Shown here piece by piece: positions 1 to 5,164 of a stretch of 5,689 bases of DNA; position 1 is the first letter of the stretch, and each line of letters starts with the position of its first letter. A program made the position numbers and the translations under genes. Source of the DNA: Bdellovibrionales bacterium (lineage in GTDB: Bacteria; Bdellovibrionota; Bdellovibrionia; Bdellovibrionales; UBA1609); assembly GCA_026648125.1 (NCBI GenBank), contig JAPKGD010000150.1:1-5689 (forward strand), in the 5' to 3' direction. Under the pieces are notes generated by a model that did no database searches, was not told the DNA's origin, and saw nothing but the letters and a program-made list of their open reading frames with translations.

Positions 1-687
1 GGGTAATAAATGGGTCTGGTCACCTTCTATCGCCGCCTTTACTCGCTCGGCATATTCCTTCGCACTCATCGAAAGCTGAGGAACTTCAAAATTCTTGCCA
101 TATTTTACTTCGATCTCATCAAACATTCTGGTCTTAACTCCAGGAGTGATCAGGCAGAGAGTCGATACTCCCGTTCCATCCAACTCTATTTGCAAACAAT
201 TGGTAAAAGCGACGACCGCAGCCTTCGACGCCGCATAAGTTGATGCACAAGGAAAATTCATAAATGCAGAAACACTGCTATTGTTAACAATCTTGCCTCG
301 ACCCCGCTTGACCATTCCCGGAATCACTACTCGAGTTAAGTGAACCAAGGCATTCAAATTCACCTGAAACATTGAGTAGATATCATCTAAGGTTTGCTCC
401 TCAAGGAGCCCACCGGTCAGCTGGCCAGCATTGTTAAAGAGAACATCGACCTCGATATCCACTAATACTCCCGCAAGCCGTTCGACCCCTTCCCGTGAAG
501 CCAAATCGCATTGTAAAAAGTGAACCGAGGCGGCGCCGAGCTGTTTAAGGCGCTCCCGAACATCAGCATCCAAAGATCGTGAAGCGACATAAACATGAGC
601 ACCGCAGGACGCAGCCATTTCCGATATGGCCAAACCAATCCCGCGATTGCCACCAGTTATTATAAAGCGCGCGCCTGAAATCTTCAT
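1..687 (-). CDS. Short-chain dehydrogenase/reductase (SDR), C-terminus cut by window edge
   Basis: This is a partial NAD(P)-dependent oxidoreductase of the classical SDR family; 229 residues are visible. Reading from the ATG at 687, the Rossmann dinucleotide motif TGGNRGIG is at residues 11-18. The acidic residue of the CDL segment is D61, and NNAG is at 85-88. The catalytic set is complete: N110 in VNLNA, S138, and Y151/K155 in YAASK, with the Ser 13 residues before the Tyr as usual. The PG motif of the product loop is at 182-183. Classical SDRs are about 245-260 residues, so only the tail should lie outside. A GAGGAG ribosome site (694-699) sits 6 bases before the ATG, and the start overlaps the stop of the upstream membrane-protein gene (ATGA, 684-687), implying translational coupling. 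The substrate is unknown. SDRs accompany DUF3833 and DUF2878 genes in other proteobacteria, so a lipid or envelope substrate is possible, by inference. Confidence 0.93.
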   Translation of the reverse strand, partial: MKISGARFIITGGNRGIGLAISEMAASCGAHVYVASRSLDADVRERLKQLGAASVHFLQCDLASREGVERLAGVLVDIEVDVLFNNAGQLTGGLLEEQTLDDIYSMFQVNLNALVHLTRVVIPGMVKRGRGKIVNNSSVSAFMNFPCASTYAASKAAVVAFTNCLQIELDGTGVSTLCLITPGVKTRMFDEIEVKYGKNFEVPQLSMSAKEYAERVKAAIEGDQTHLLP

Positions 688-1187
688 GTCAGTCTCCTCG
701 ACAGATCCATCACTATTGGAAACACCAAAGCCCAAAACAACGCGTAAACAATCCAGGTGAATGCCGTCTCAAAACTCAAGACCTGAAAGTACTCCCCCGA
801 TTTATAGGAAAGGGGGCCGAACACCAATCCCAGAACAGCGGCCAATCCATTAGAAATTTTTAAAACGGGAGCCAGTTTAACAATTGAAAAGGAAAAGAGT
901 AGCCAAATTGATATTAACCAAATCGGCATCGCGCCCAGGCTTTTGCCCTTCGCCTCAATCAAGTCAAAATGAATCAAAAGTGCATCAAATAAAATGCCTG
1001 CCACGGTAATGGCAGCGCCCAGGGATAAGCTCCTCTTGTCTAACTGACCACGGCTTGCCAAAAACCCAAGCAAGAAAGCCGGAAAAATCAAACTCAAACT
1101 TGAATATGGTTTGACGGCTAAGAATACGCTGCCAAACCAACCCACATAAAACAATATCGCAGTTACGATCACATTCGACCTTGTCAT
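684..1187 (-). CDS. DUF2878 family integral membrane protein
   Basis: A 167-residue hydrophobic protein with about six predicted membrane helices, at roughly residues 5-25, 28-46, 55-73, 86-104, 112-126 and 141-160. Acidic, basic and glycine residues cluster in the short loops (for example RGQLDKR at 46-52). The pattern of a glycine-rich helix with an internal Asp (D68), a P-x-W entry to the fourth helix (P88, W90) and GPLSYKSGE at 124-132 matches my memory of DUF2878, a family without a defined biochemical activity. It most likely resides in the inner membrane. The ATG at 1187 overlaps the stop of the lipoprotein gene by four bases, and an AAGG motif lies 8 bases upstream. Its end overlaps the SDR start by four bases. 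Tight coupling to a lipoprotein and an SDR suggests a shared membrane-related task. The family assignment is by motif recognition only. Confidence 0.82.
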   Translation of the reverse strand: MTRSNVIVTAILFYVGWFGSVFLAVKPYSSLSLIFPAFLLGFLASRGQLDKRSLSLGAAITVAGILFDALLIHFDLIEAKGKSLGAMPIWLISIWLLFSFSIVKLAPVLKISNGLAAVLGLVFGPLSYKSGEYFQVLSFETAFTWIVYALFWALVFPIVMDLSRRLT

Positions 1188-1714
1188 TGTGGCCGCCTTA
1201 AAAAGACTAAGGTGACTTCGCCGAGATAAATGCCTAATTTGTACATTTTTGATTTATTCAGCATCACCTCATCATTCATTAAATACATCCAGTCATCGAA
1301 CTGCACATGATAGCTTTTATCACCGACAGGAAGGTCCATCGTATACTTCCATCGAAATGCATTCCCCGCCGCCTCGCCGCGAGCCTCTCCAACCACATCA
1401 CTCGCCGTACCGGTGAACTTCCCGTCCCCGGTCTTTTTTAATGTCCACACTCGCTTCGATTTAGACCCATCGGAATACTCAAAGTCCTCGTCTAGAACTC
1501 CCACATCGCCGTTCCATGTCCCTTTCATCCGCACTTTAAAACGCTTCACAATCAATCCTGATCGATCTTGAAAGAAGCCATGTGCCTCTAAATCGCCGCG
1601 CAAGTAGTCCTCAAGTACAAGCTTGGGGCTTTCATTCTGGTAGTCCTTAACCTGTACAGAAGAGCAACCCGTGATAAATCCAATTGTACTCATCATAACT
1701 ATTAGTCCTTTCAT
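1184..1714 (-). CDS. DUF3833 family lipoprotein
   Basis: A 176-residue predicted lipoprotein. The N-terminus is a short type II signal peptide with a lipobox ending ITGC, so cysteine 17 would be lipidated and the protein anchored facing the periplasm. The mature part carries the hallmarks I associate with DUF3833: GTWNGDVGVLDEDFEYSDG (65-83), an R-x-W strand (88-90), TGTASDVVGEARG (101-113), GNAFRWKY (117-124), DLPVG (127-131) and FDDWMY (139-144). The last is followed by NKSKMYKLG, close to the N-R-x-x-M-x-K-F-G form common in the family. The high content of alternating polar strands suggests a small beta-barrel or lipocalin-like fold, which is inference. GGAGG at 1724-1728, inside the last codons of the regulator gene, lies 9 bases from the ATG, and the start overlaps the regulator stop by four bases. 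The function is not known. The family recurs next to DUF2878 and SDR genes. Confidence 0.87.
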   Translation of the reverse strand: MKGLIVMMSTIGFITGCSSVQVKDYQNESPKLVLEDYLRGDLEAHGFFQDRSGLIVKRFKVRMKGTWNGDVGVLDEDFEYSDGSKSKRVWTLKKTGDGKFTGTASDVVGEARGEAAGNAFRWKYTMDLPVGDKSYHVQFDDWMYLMNDEVMLNKSKMYKLGIYLGEVTLVFLRRPQ

Positions 1715-2661
1715 GACCGTCGACCTCCATACTGAATCAGCAGATCCTCTAAGTCCTTAAAGCTAGATAGAACAGATACAGAAGATTTTTCGTAACGTCC
1801 CATCTGTGGAGCTTGGCTTCCAGCAATCAGAATCCGCGTTTGCGATCCAATTCGGTTTTGAACCTCACTGATGAATGTCAGCAATTCCTGCTTTGCGCCT
1901 TCTTTTTTAGAAACTGTGGAGACAATTAAAAGATGAGGGGCTTCAAATCTAAGGACCGTCTCTGATAAATCACGGGATGGAACATGAGGCCCCAAATAAA
2001 GTGAAGGGAATCCATAGGATCGTATGAGCAAATGGGCCAAAAGCAGACCAATCTCATGATAATCGCCCTCCGGGGCCGCCAGTACAAACCGAGTCTTTCC
2101 CTCGGCCCCAGAAGCTCTCACTCTCGTTTTAACCTCAGTGAGGCAAGCGTAAATCGCCTCTTTCAATAGAGATGAGAGTATGTGCTCCTGAGCAATAGAA
2201 ACTAAGCCCGATTCAACTTTTTTCGAGAGTGCTTGCACAACGGGAAGAAAAAATTGATGAATCAACGTCTTAGACTTGCGGCCTTGGATTTTTCGAAAAA
2301 TGGCCTCCAGGTCAGCCCACTTTTGTAAGGCCATGAGTTCCAATACTTCGGCCACCTTCTCTGTACCTTGCTGTGAAGAGGCCACTAGACCTTCAGAGCT
2401 TTTCGTCTCACAAATCTCAAATAAGTCCCTTAATCTTTGCCGATTCAACGTCGCAATCTTGCCAATCTTTTGCCCACGCTTGAGAAGCTCTCTTAATAAC
2501 AGGGCACGTTCTATATCGTCCTTCGTATATTCTCGTCGACCGGTCTCAGTTCTCCGCGGCTCAAATGCAGAATATCGGTTCTCCCAGCCACGGATCGTGA
2601 ACTCCGAGAGCCCCGTCAACTCGACCATCTGCCGTATAGAAAAAATCTCATTTCGACCCAT
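1711..2661 (-). CDS. MerR-family transcriptional regulator with B12-binding domain (CarH/LitR-like)
   Basis: A 316-residue three-part regulator. Residues 6-75 form a MerR winged helix-turn-helix with the hallmark IRGWENRY (23-30) and the wing segment RRTETGRREY (36-45). A helical bundle at about 100-185 corresponds to the B12-capping domain of CarH. Residues 190-285 form a Rossmann-like cobalamin-binding domain: D200-Y-H-E-I-G205 fits the DxHxxG signature, making H202 the likely lower axial ligand. STV at 248-250 fits the SxL/V position, and the usual GG is GS (281-282). In CarH the capping motif is W-x9-E-H; here E159-H160 is kept but the Trp position is V149 and the next residue, His in CarH, is E150. 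In this family adenosylcobalamin-bound tetramers repress promoters in the dark and fall apart in light. The gene heads its operon and faces folE across a perfect palindrome, so autoregulation is likely. The ribosome site is weak (AGAGA just before the ATG). Confidence 0.93.
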   Translation of the reverse strand: MGRNEIFSIRQMVELTGLSEFTIRGWENRYSAFEPRRTETGRREYTKDDIERALLLRELLKRGQKIGKIATLNRQRLRDLFEICETKSSEGLVASSQQGTEKVAEVLELMALQKWADLEAIFRKIQGRKSKTLIHQFFLPVVQALSKKVESGLVSIAQEHILSSLLKEAIYACLTEVKTRVRASGAEGKTRFVLAAPEGDYHEIGLLLAHLLIRSYGFPSLYLGPHVPSRDLSETVLRFEAPHLLIVSTVSKKEGAKQELLTFISEVQNRIGSQTRILIAGSQAPQMGRYEKSSVSVLSSFKDLEDLLIQYGGRRS

Positions 2662-2684
2662 ACATCTCTATTGTAATCCGCCCT

Positions 2685-2714
2685 TTTTGGTTTGTATAGA
2701 TTTTTCTATACAAT
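2685..2714 (+). promoter_or_regulatory. Candidate folE promoter inside the operator
   Basis: The best -10 is TACAAT (2709-2714), or TATACA two bases earlier (2707-2712). The -35 region is weak: TTGGTT (2687-2692) at 16 bases or TTTTGG (2685-2690) at 16 bases, depending on which -10 is used. A weak -35 with the dyad filling the spacer fits a promoter under tight control. Start-site data would settle which hexamers are used. Confidence 0.4.
2692..2713. promoter_or_regulatory. Perfect 8-6-8 inverted repeat, probable operator for the MerR/B12 regulator
   Basis: The arms TTGTATAG (2692-2699) and CTATACAA (2706-2713) are exact reverse complements separated by six bases (ATTTTT). The site lies between the divergent regulator and folE genes and overlaps the candidate -10 elements of both directions. 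Dyad operators over promoter elements are usual for CarH/LitR-type repressors. The assignment to this regulator is inferred from position and symmetry. Confidence 0.8.
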
Positions 2715-2721
2715 ACGTGAA
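2693..2721 (-). promoter_or_regulatory. Candidate promoter of the regulator operon
   Basis: On the minus strand TTCACG (2716-2721) and TATACA (2693-2698) are separated by 17 bases. The -10 falls within the left arm of the palindrome, so regulator binding should block it, consistent with autorepression. An alternative -10, TACAAT at 2670-2675, has no good -35 and would leave almost no leader. Confidence 0.42.
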
Positions 2722-2759
2722 GCTGTGGTAGCCTAAGAACCATAACCGGGAGAATTTTT

Positions 2760-3362
2760 ATGGCCTCACCAAATTCTTTAGTGCTTTCAACTCAAATTCC
2801 ACAGGTGAAACGTTTGCCCGACCTGGCTCGCTCTCTCTTTAATCTGATTGGAGAGGACCCCAACCGAGAAGGCCTTTTGAGAACGCCTGAGAGGTTCGCT
2901 AAAGCTATGATCGAACTCACCAAAGGATATTCCCAAAGTGAAGGTGACGTTATTGGCGAGGGTATATTCAAAAGTGAATCAAATGGTCCCGTCTCCGTAA
3001 GGGACATCGAATTCTTTAGTCTTTGCGAACATCATCTTTTGCCATTCTGGGGCAAGGCTTCTATTGCCTATCTACCGGCGGACAGAATTTTGGGGCTCTC
3101 TAAACTCGCCCGGATCGTAGACATGTATGGACGGCGCCTTCAGGTTCAAGAGCGTCTGACCGCAGAAATTGGAGGATGCATCAAGCAGGCGATAAATGCG
3201 AGGGCGGTTATTGTTTCAGTTGAAGCGCAACATATGTGCATGATGATGCGAGGGGTGGGAAAAGTTCAGAGCTCCACAAAGACTGAATTCGCTTGGAGAT
3301 CTGACGATGTGGATTCTTCCGAATTTAATCGCCTCTTGGCTCAAATTGAGCGAAATCGCTAG
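2760..3362 (+). CDS. folE: GTP cyclohydrolase I (type IA)
   Basis: A complete 200-residue GTP cyclohydrolase I, which converts GTP to 7,8-dihydroneopterin triphosphate, the first step to folate and other pterins, in the cytoplasm. The family's segments are in order: [19 protein letters not shown] (32-50), the zinc and active-site region [14 protein letters not shown] (87-100), [24 protein letters not shown] (111-134) and [14 protein letters not shown] (155-168). By alignment to the E. coli enzyme, C89, H92 and C160 are the zinc ligands and H91 and H158 are catalytic, so it should be active. GGGAG at 2748-2752 lies 7 bases before the ATG, supporting this start. It is transcribed alone, divergent from the B12-type regulator, with the shared palindrome directly upstream. 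That placement suggests an inducible copy rather than a housekeeping one, possibly making pterin for a photolyase antenna cofactor. This role is inferred; no photolyase gene is in view. Confidence 0.97.
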   Translation: MASPNSLVLSTQIPQVKRLPDLARSLFNLIGEDPNREGLLRTPERFAKAMIELTKGYSQSEGDVIGEGIFKSESNGPVSVRDIEFFSLCEHHLLPFWGKASIAYLPADRILGLSKLARIVDMYGRRLQVQERLTAEIGGCIKQAINARAVIVSVEAQHMCMMMRGVGKVQSSTKTEFAWRSDDVDSSEFNRLLAQIERNR

Positions 3363-3377
3363 TTTAGAGCATAGCTT

Positions 3378-3452
3378 CTCCGTCGGCACTCCGTCGACTT
3401 GAACAAATTGTTCGCAAGATATCGTTTGATTTTTTAGTCGACCGTAGGGTCG
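3378..3452. repeat. Cluster of small repeats between convergent folE and GNAT genes
   Basis: CTCCGTCG occurs twice 11 bases apart (3378-3385 and 3389-3396). GTCGACT (3393-3399) can pair with AGTCGAC (3436-3442). Between them is the palindrome GAACAAATTGTTC (3401-3413). A competing 5-bp hairpin, CGACC-GTAG-GGTCG, lies at 3439-3452. None is followed by a proper T-run, so I do not call a terminator. It may be an extragenic repeat or a structured 3' end. The rest of the gap up to 3575 shows nothing recognisable. Confidence 0.4.
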
Positions 3453-3575
3453 CAGCATATTTACAGCCATTGCAGGAAATACAAAATTTATTTACGACCG
3501 GAAAAGTCTCCATTAGAGCGGTCATTGCGACATTAGTGCCAATGAAGTCCTCTGATGGTCCCCGAGCGCATGTTG

Positions 3576-4283
3576 TTACGTTCGGCCTTGATTTTGATCC
3601 TGAGAATGCCCCGGGATAATAATCTTCGACATAGATTGAAATTGCAGAATATCTTCGTAGGGGCGCATAAGCGGAAATTTAAAGCTTAGGCGATCAGCAG
3701 CGCCCTTCATGACAGATACCGCGCGATCGAAGTGATGGTGAATATCCATTCTAGCCACAATCGTCGGCTCATCGACTTTAACTACTTTATCCCAACGATT
3801 CTCGTTGATCGAAAATTGGTAACCCATTCTACCGAGCTGCACCATTCTCTTGGCGTCCGCTTTGAAAGTCCCCACAATCCACTTTACCCCAAGACATTTT
3901 GCCAAATGAAACGCGTGGAAGCGCAAAAGCGTATGCAGCCCCTGAGATTCAAAGCCGGGCTTCGTCGCGGCTCGACCCAAAATCACCAGCGGTAGAGACA
4001 AATGCTCAGGCTCAAAATCAATCAGCATGATCCGTCGATAGTCCTCGACATTATCGACAGGCGCAATTCTGAGTACTGAGACCAGCTGGCCTCTGTCATA
4101 GATTCCCAAATTCAGAAACCTTGCCTCAAAATCGGTGGGCCTTAGCCCATCTACATTCACTTGATCCTGATACTCATTTTGATAGGCCTCGCGCCGCAGA
4201 CGATAGAGAACGTCGTGCCCATCGTGTCTGACAAAATCAACACCCGTAATCAATTGGTAACCATCGGTCAGATTCTGCTCCAA
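3576..4283 (-). CDS. GNAT-fold N-acyltransferase, substrate unknown
   Basis: A 235-residue protein with the GNAT acyl-CoA/acyl-ACP binding core. YRLRREAYQNEYQ (27-39) resembles the amino-terminal helix region of autoinducer synthases and N-acyl amino acid synthases. GQLVSVLRIAP (65-75) is the beta-2/beta-3 hairpin. LGRAATKPGFESQGLHTLL (102-120) holds the pyrophosphate-binding loop, in which FESQGL replaces the more usual Q/R-x-x-G-x-G. VKWIVGTF (133-140) and MVQLGRMGYQF (147-157) are the closing strand and helix of the fold. The start is a TTG (4281-4283): AAGGAG (4291-4296) lies 7 bases upstream, a stop codon in frame (4299-4301) excludes a longer form, and no ATG fits. It stands alone, convergent with folE and divergent from the hemerythrin gene. 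Chain length and layout recall FeeM-type N-acyl amino acid synthases, but an N-acetyltransferase is equally possible. Confidence 0.78.
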   Translation of the reverse strand: MEQNLTDGYQLITGVDFVRHDGHDVLYRLRREAYQNEYQDQVNVDGLRPTDFEARFLNLGIYDRGQLVSVLRIAPVDNVEDYRRIMLIDFEPEHLSLPLVILGRAATKPGFESQGLHTLLRFHAFHLAKCLGVKWIVGTFKADAKRMVQLGRMGYQFSINENRWDKVVKVDEPTIVARMDIHHHFDRAVSVMKGAADRLSFKFPLMRPYEDILQFQSMSKIIIPGHSQDQNQGRT

Positions 4284-4290
4284 ATGCGGG

Positions 4291-4296
4291 CTCCTT
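4291..4296 (-). promoter_or_regulatory. Ribosome binding site that fixes the TTG start
   Basis: AAGGAG on the minus strand lies seven bases before the TTG at 4281-4283. An in-frame stop just upstream leaves no other start, so the non-ATG start is well supported. Confidence 0.8.
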
Positions 4297-4388
4297 AATC
4301 ATTGGAATCCACATAAAGAACATCCCCCTAAGCAAGTCATGTTGTCAAATTGGCTATGGCTCAACACGAGACAAATCTTATACAAACT

Positions 4389-4429
4389 AGTTTAAACTCA
4401 GTTTAGATCTCAAAATATACCTTTAAAAT
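4389..4429 (+). promoter_or_regulatory. Candidate hemerythrin promoter with tandem AGTTTA motif
   Basis: TTTAGA (4402-4407) and TAAAAT (4424-4429) are spaced 16 bases apart and lie 45 bases upstream of the strong ribosome site. AGTTTA occurs twice at an 11-base period (4389 and 4400), one helical turn, reaching into the -35. Two overlapping palindromes, AAACTAGTTT (4384-4393) and AGTTTAAACT (4389-4398), share these bases. This could be a binding site for a regulator; no known consensus is recognised. Confidence 0.38.
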
Positions 4430-4473
4430 ACCTATTTAAATCCGAAAAGTCTAAGGAAGAAGAAGGAGGGTCT

Positions 4474-4527
4474 ATGGCTGAGCTATTTGTATGGAGTGAG
4501 AGAGATTAAGGGCTCGCTGTCAAAGAC
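4474..4527 (+). pseudogene. Original N-terminus of the hemerythrin, separated by an in-frame TAA
   Basis: An ATG at 4474 preceded by AAGGAGG (4463-4469) reads MAELFVWSERD, then TAA (4507-4509), then GLAVKD in the same frame into the hemerythrin body at 4528. A FxWSE-type start followed by an S/A-V-x-x-M/I-D-x-x-H segment is the standard bacteriohemerythrin N-terminus, so this is the true original start. The stop replaces one codon; a single change such as TAT or TAC to TAA would explain it. The ribosome site belongs to this start, not to the later ATG. Confidence 0.85.
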
Positions 4528-4881
4528 ATGGATGACGAGCATAAAGTCCTTATCAAAAAGATGAATGATCTGCACAAAGCCTGGCTCGAAAAAGCGCCTC
4601 CAGACCATCTCGGTCGCCTACTCGAGGATCTTGGAGCTTATACCGTCAAGCACTTTAAGGATGAGGAAGCTTACATGGAAAAGACTAAATACGAGGGTCT
4701 CGCCACACACAAAATTATTCATCAAAGCCTGCTCAAGGAGTTCCAACAGTACGCAGAGGAGTTCAAGCAAACCAAGGCCCTACGCGAATATTTCTTCAAT
4801 TTTCTAAAAGTTTGGCTCTCGTCACACATTCGCGGAATTGACATGAAATACTCACCCGAGAAAAGCAAGAGCGTCGCTTAA
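4528..4881 (+). CDS. Bacteriohemerythrin, reading frame interrupted near its start
   Basis: A single-domain hemerythrin, a four-helix protein with a non-heme di-iron site that binds oxygen reversibly in the cytoplasm and may also sense or scavenge oxygen or NO. The intact open part has 117 residues. Numbered from the original start at 4474, the seven iron ligands are all present: H23 (DDEHK), H60 and E64 (HFKDEE), H79 and H83 (HKIIH), and H118 and D123 (WLSSHIRGID). The full frame of 135 codons is the family's normal length. The upstream 18 codons contain a TAA, so translation of this body needs reinitiation at the ATG at 4528, which has no clear ribosome site. The product would lose the N-terminal arm with its conserved Trp but keep all four helices. 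It may be a recent pseudogene, a weakly expressed shortened protein, or a sequence error. It stands alone, divergent from the GNAT gene. Confidence 0.88.
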   Translation: MDDEHKVLIKKMNDLHKAWLEKAPPDHLGRLLEDLGAYTVKHFKDEEAYMEKTKYEGLATHKIIHQSLLKEFQQYAEEFKQTKALREYFFNFLKVWLSSHIRGIDMKYSPEKSKSVA

Positions 4882-4935
4882 ATTAATATTCTAACAAAAA
4901 GCTTTGAATCTAGGATAAGGACCTTCACCCAAGCC

Positions 4936-4985
4936 CAGAGGCCCCCTTTTTGTACGTCCATGATATCAAATAAAGAGGGCCTCTG
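4936..4985. terminator. Large imperfect hairpin between convergent frames, possible bidirectional terminator
   Basis: The 14-base arms at 4936-4949 (CAGAGGCCCCCTTT) and 4972-4985 (AAAGAGGGCCTCTG) pair at 13 of 14 positions around a 22-base loop. It lies 54 bases after the hemerythrin stop and 4 bases beyond the stop of the minus-strand frame at 4990. The position fits a shared terminator, but neither side carries a clean T-run after the stem (plus side: TATTCTAGATTTG), so another role is possible. Confidence 0.6.
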
Positions 4986-4989
4986 TATT

Positions 4990-5160
4990 CTAGATTTGAC
5001 GGTCCATCACGTTTTCCAAATTGATGGTCGCAAGCGTCTTGGGTTCTCGAATCAATGGCAACTCCACAGCCTCAGATCTCCTAAATCGCTTGCTCTTAGG
5101 AATCGCCCACATCACTAGCCAATTAATTAGAGCGAGTTCGGCGATTTGATTCGTAGATTT
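4990..5160 (-). pseudogene. C-terminal remnant of an unrecognised gene, or a small ORF of 40 codons
   Basis: On the minus strand the frame is open from a TGA at 5161-5163 to a TAG at 4990-4992. It contains an ATG at 5112 that would give 40 residues (MWAIPKSKRF to NVMDRQI). The full open stretch has a hydrophobic patch, IAELALINWLVMWAI, then a basic and mixed segment. The mix of residues looks plausibly coding, and the stop abuts the hairpin at 4936-4985 as a real gene end would. No ribosome site is clear before the ATG. Because the insertion sequence seems to begin at about 5165, the simplest reading is the tail of a gene cut by that insertion, with the 5' part beyond the element. I do not recognise a family. 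It could also be chance; together with the hairpin this entry accounts for the gap from 4882 to 5164. Confidence 0.4.
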
Positions 5161-5164
5161 TCAG

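Noticed and set aside
462..653. A minus-strand open frame of 63 codons
   Set aside because: It is out of frame inside the SDR gene, whose own frame carries all the catalytic motifs.
2276..2731. A plus-strand open frame of 151 codons running into the operator
   Set aside because: It is antisense to the DNA-binding and linker part of the regulator and shows no domain; it is a shadow frame.
3401..3413. GAACAAATTGTTC as a LexA/SOS box
   Set aside because: The Gram-positive LexA site is GAAC-N4-GTTC; this has five bases between the halves and is downstream of a gene, not at a promoter.
3439..3452. CGACC-GTAG-GGTCG as a terminator of folE
   Set aside because: The stem is only five pairs and no T-run follows; the T-run at 3430-3435 precedes it. 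On the other strand A residues follow.
3216..3470. A minus-strand open frame of 84 codons overlapping the end of folE
   Set aside because: More than half lies antisense to the conserved C-terminus of folE, there is no ribosome site, and no family is recognised.
4343..4348. TTGACA on the minus strand as the -35 of the GNAT gene
   Set aside because: The hexamer is perfect, but at 16-19 bases downstream there is no acceptable -10 (the best is GATGTT), so I do not call a promoter.
4507..4509. Recoding of the hemerythrin stop as selenocysteine or pyrrolysine
   Set aside because: The codon is TAA; selenocysteine uses TGA and pyrrolysine TAG.
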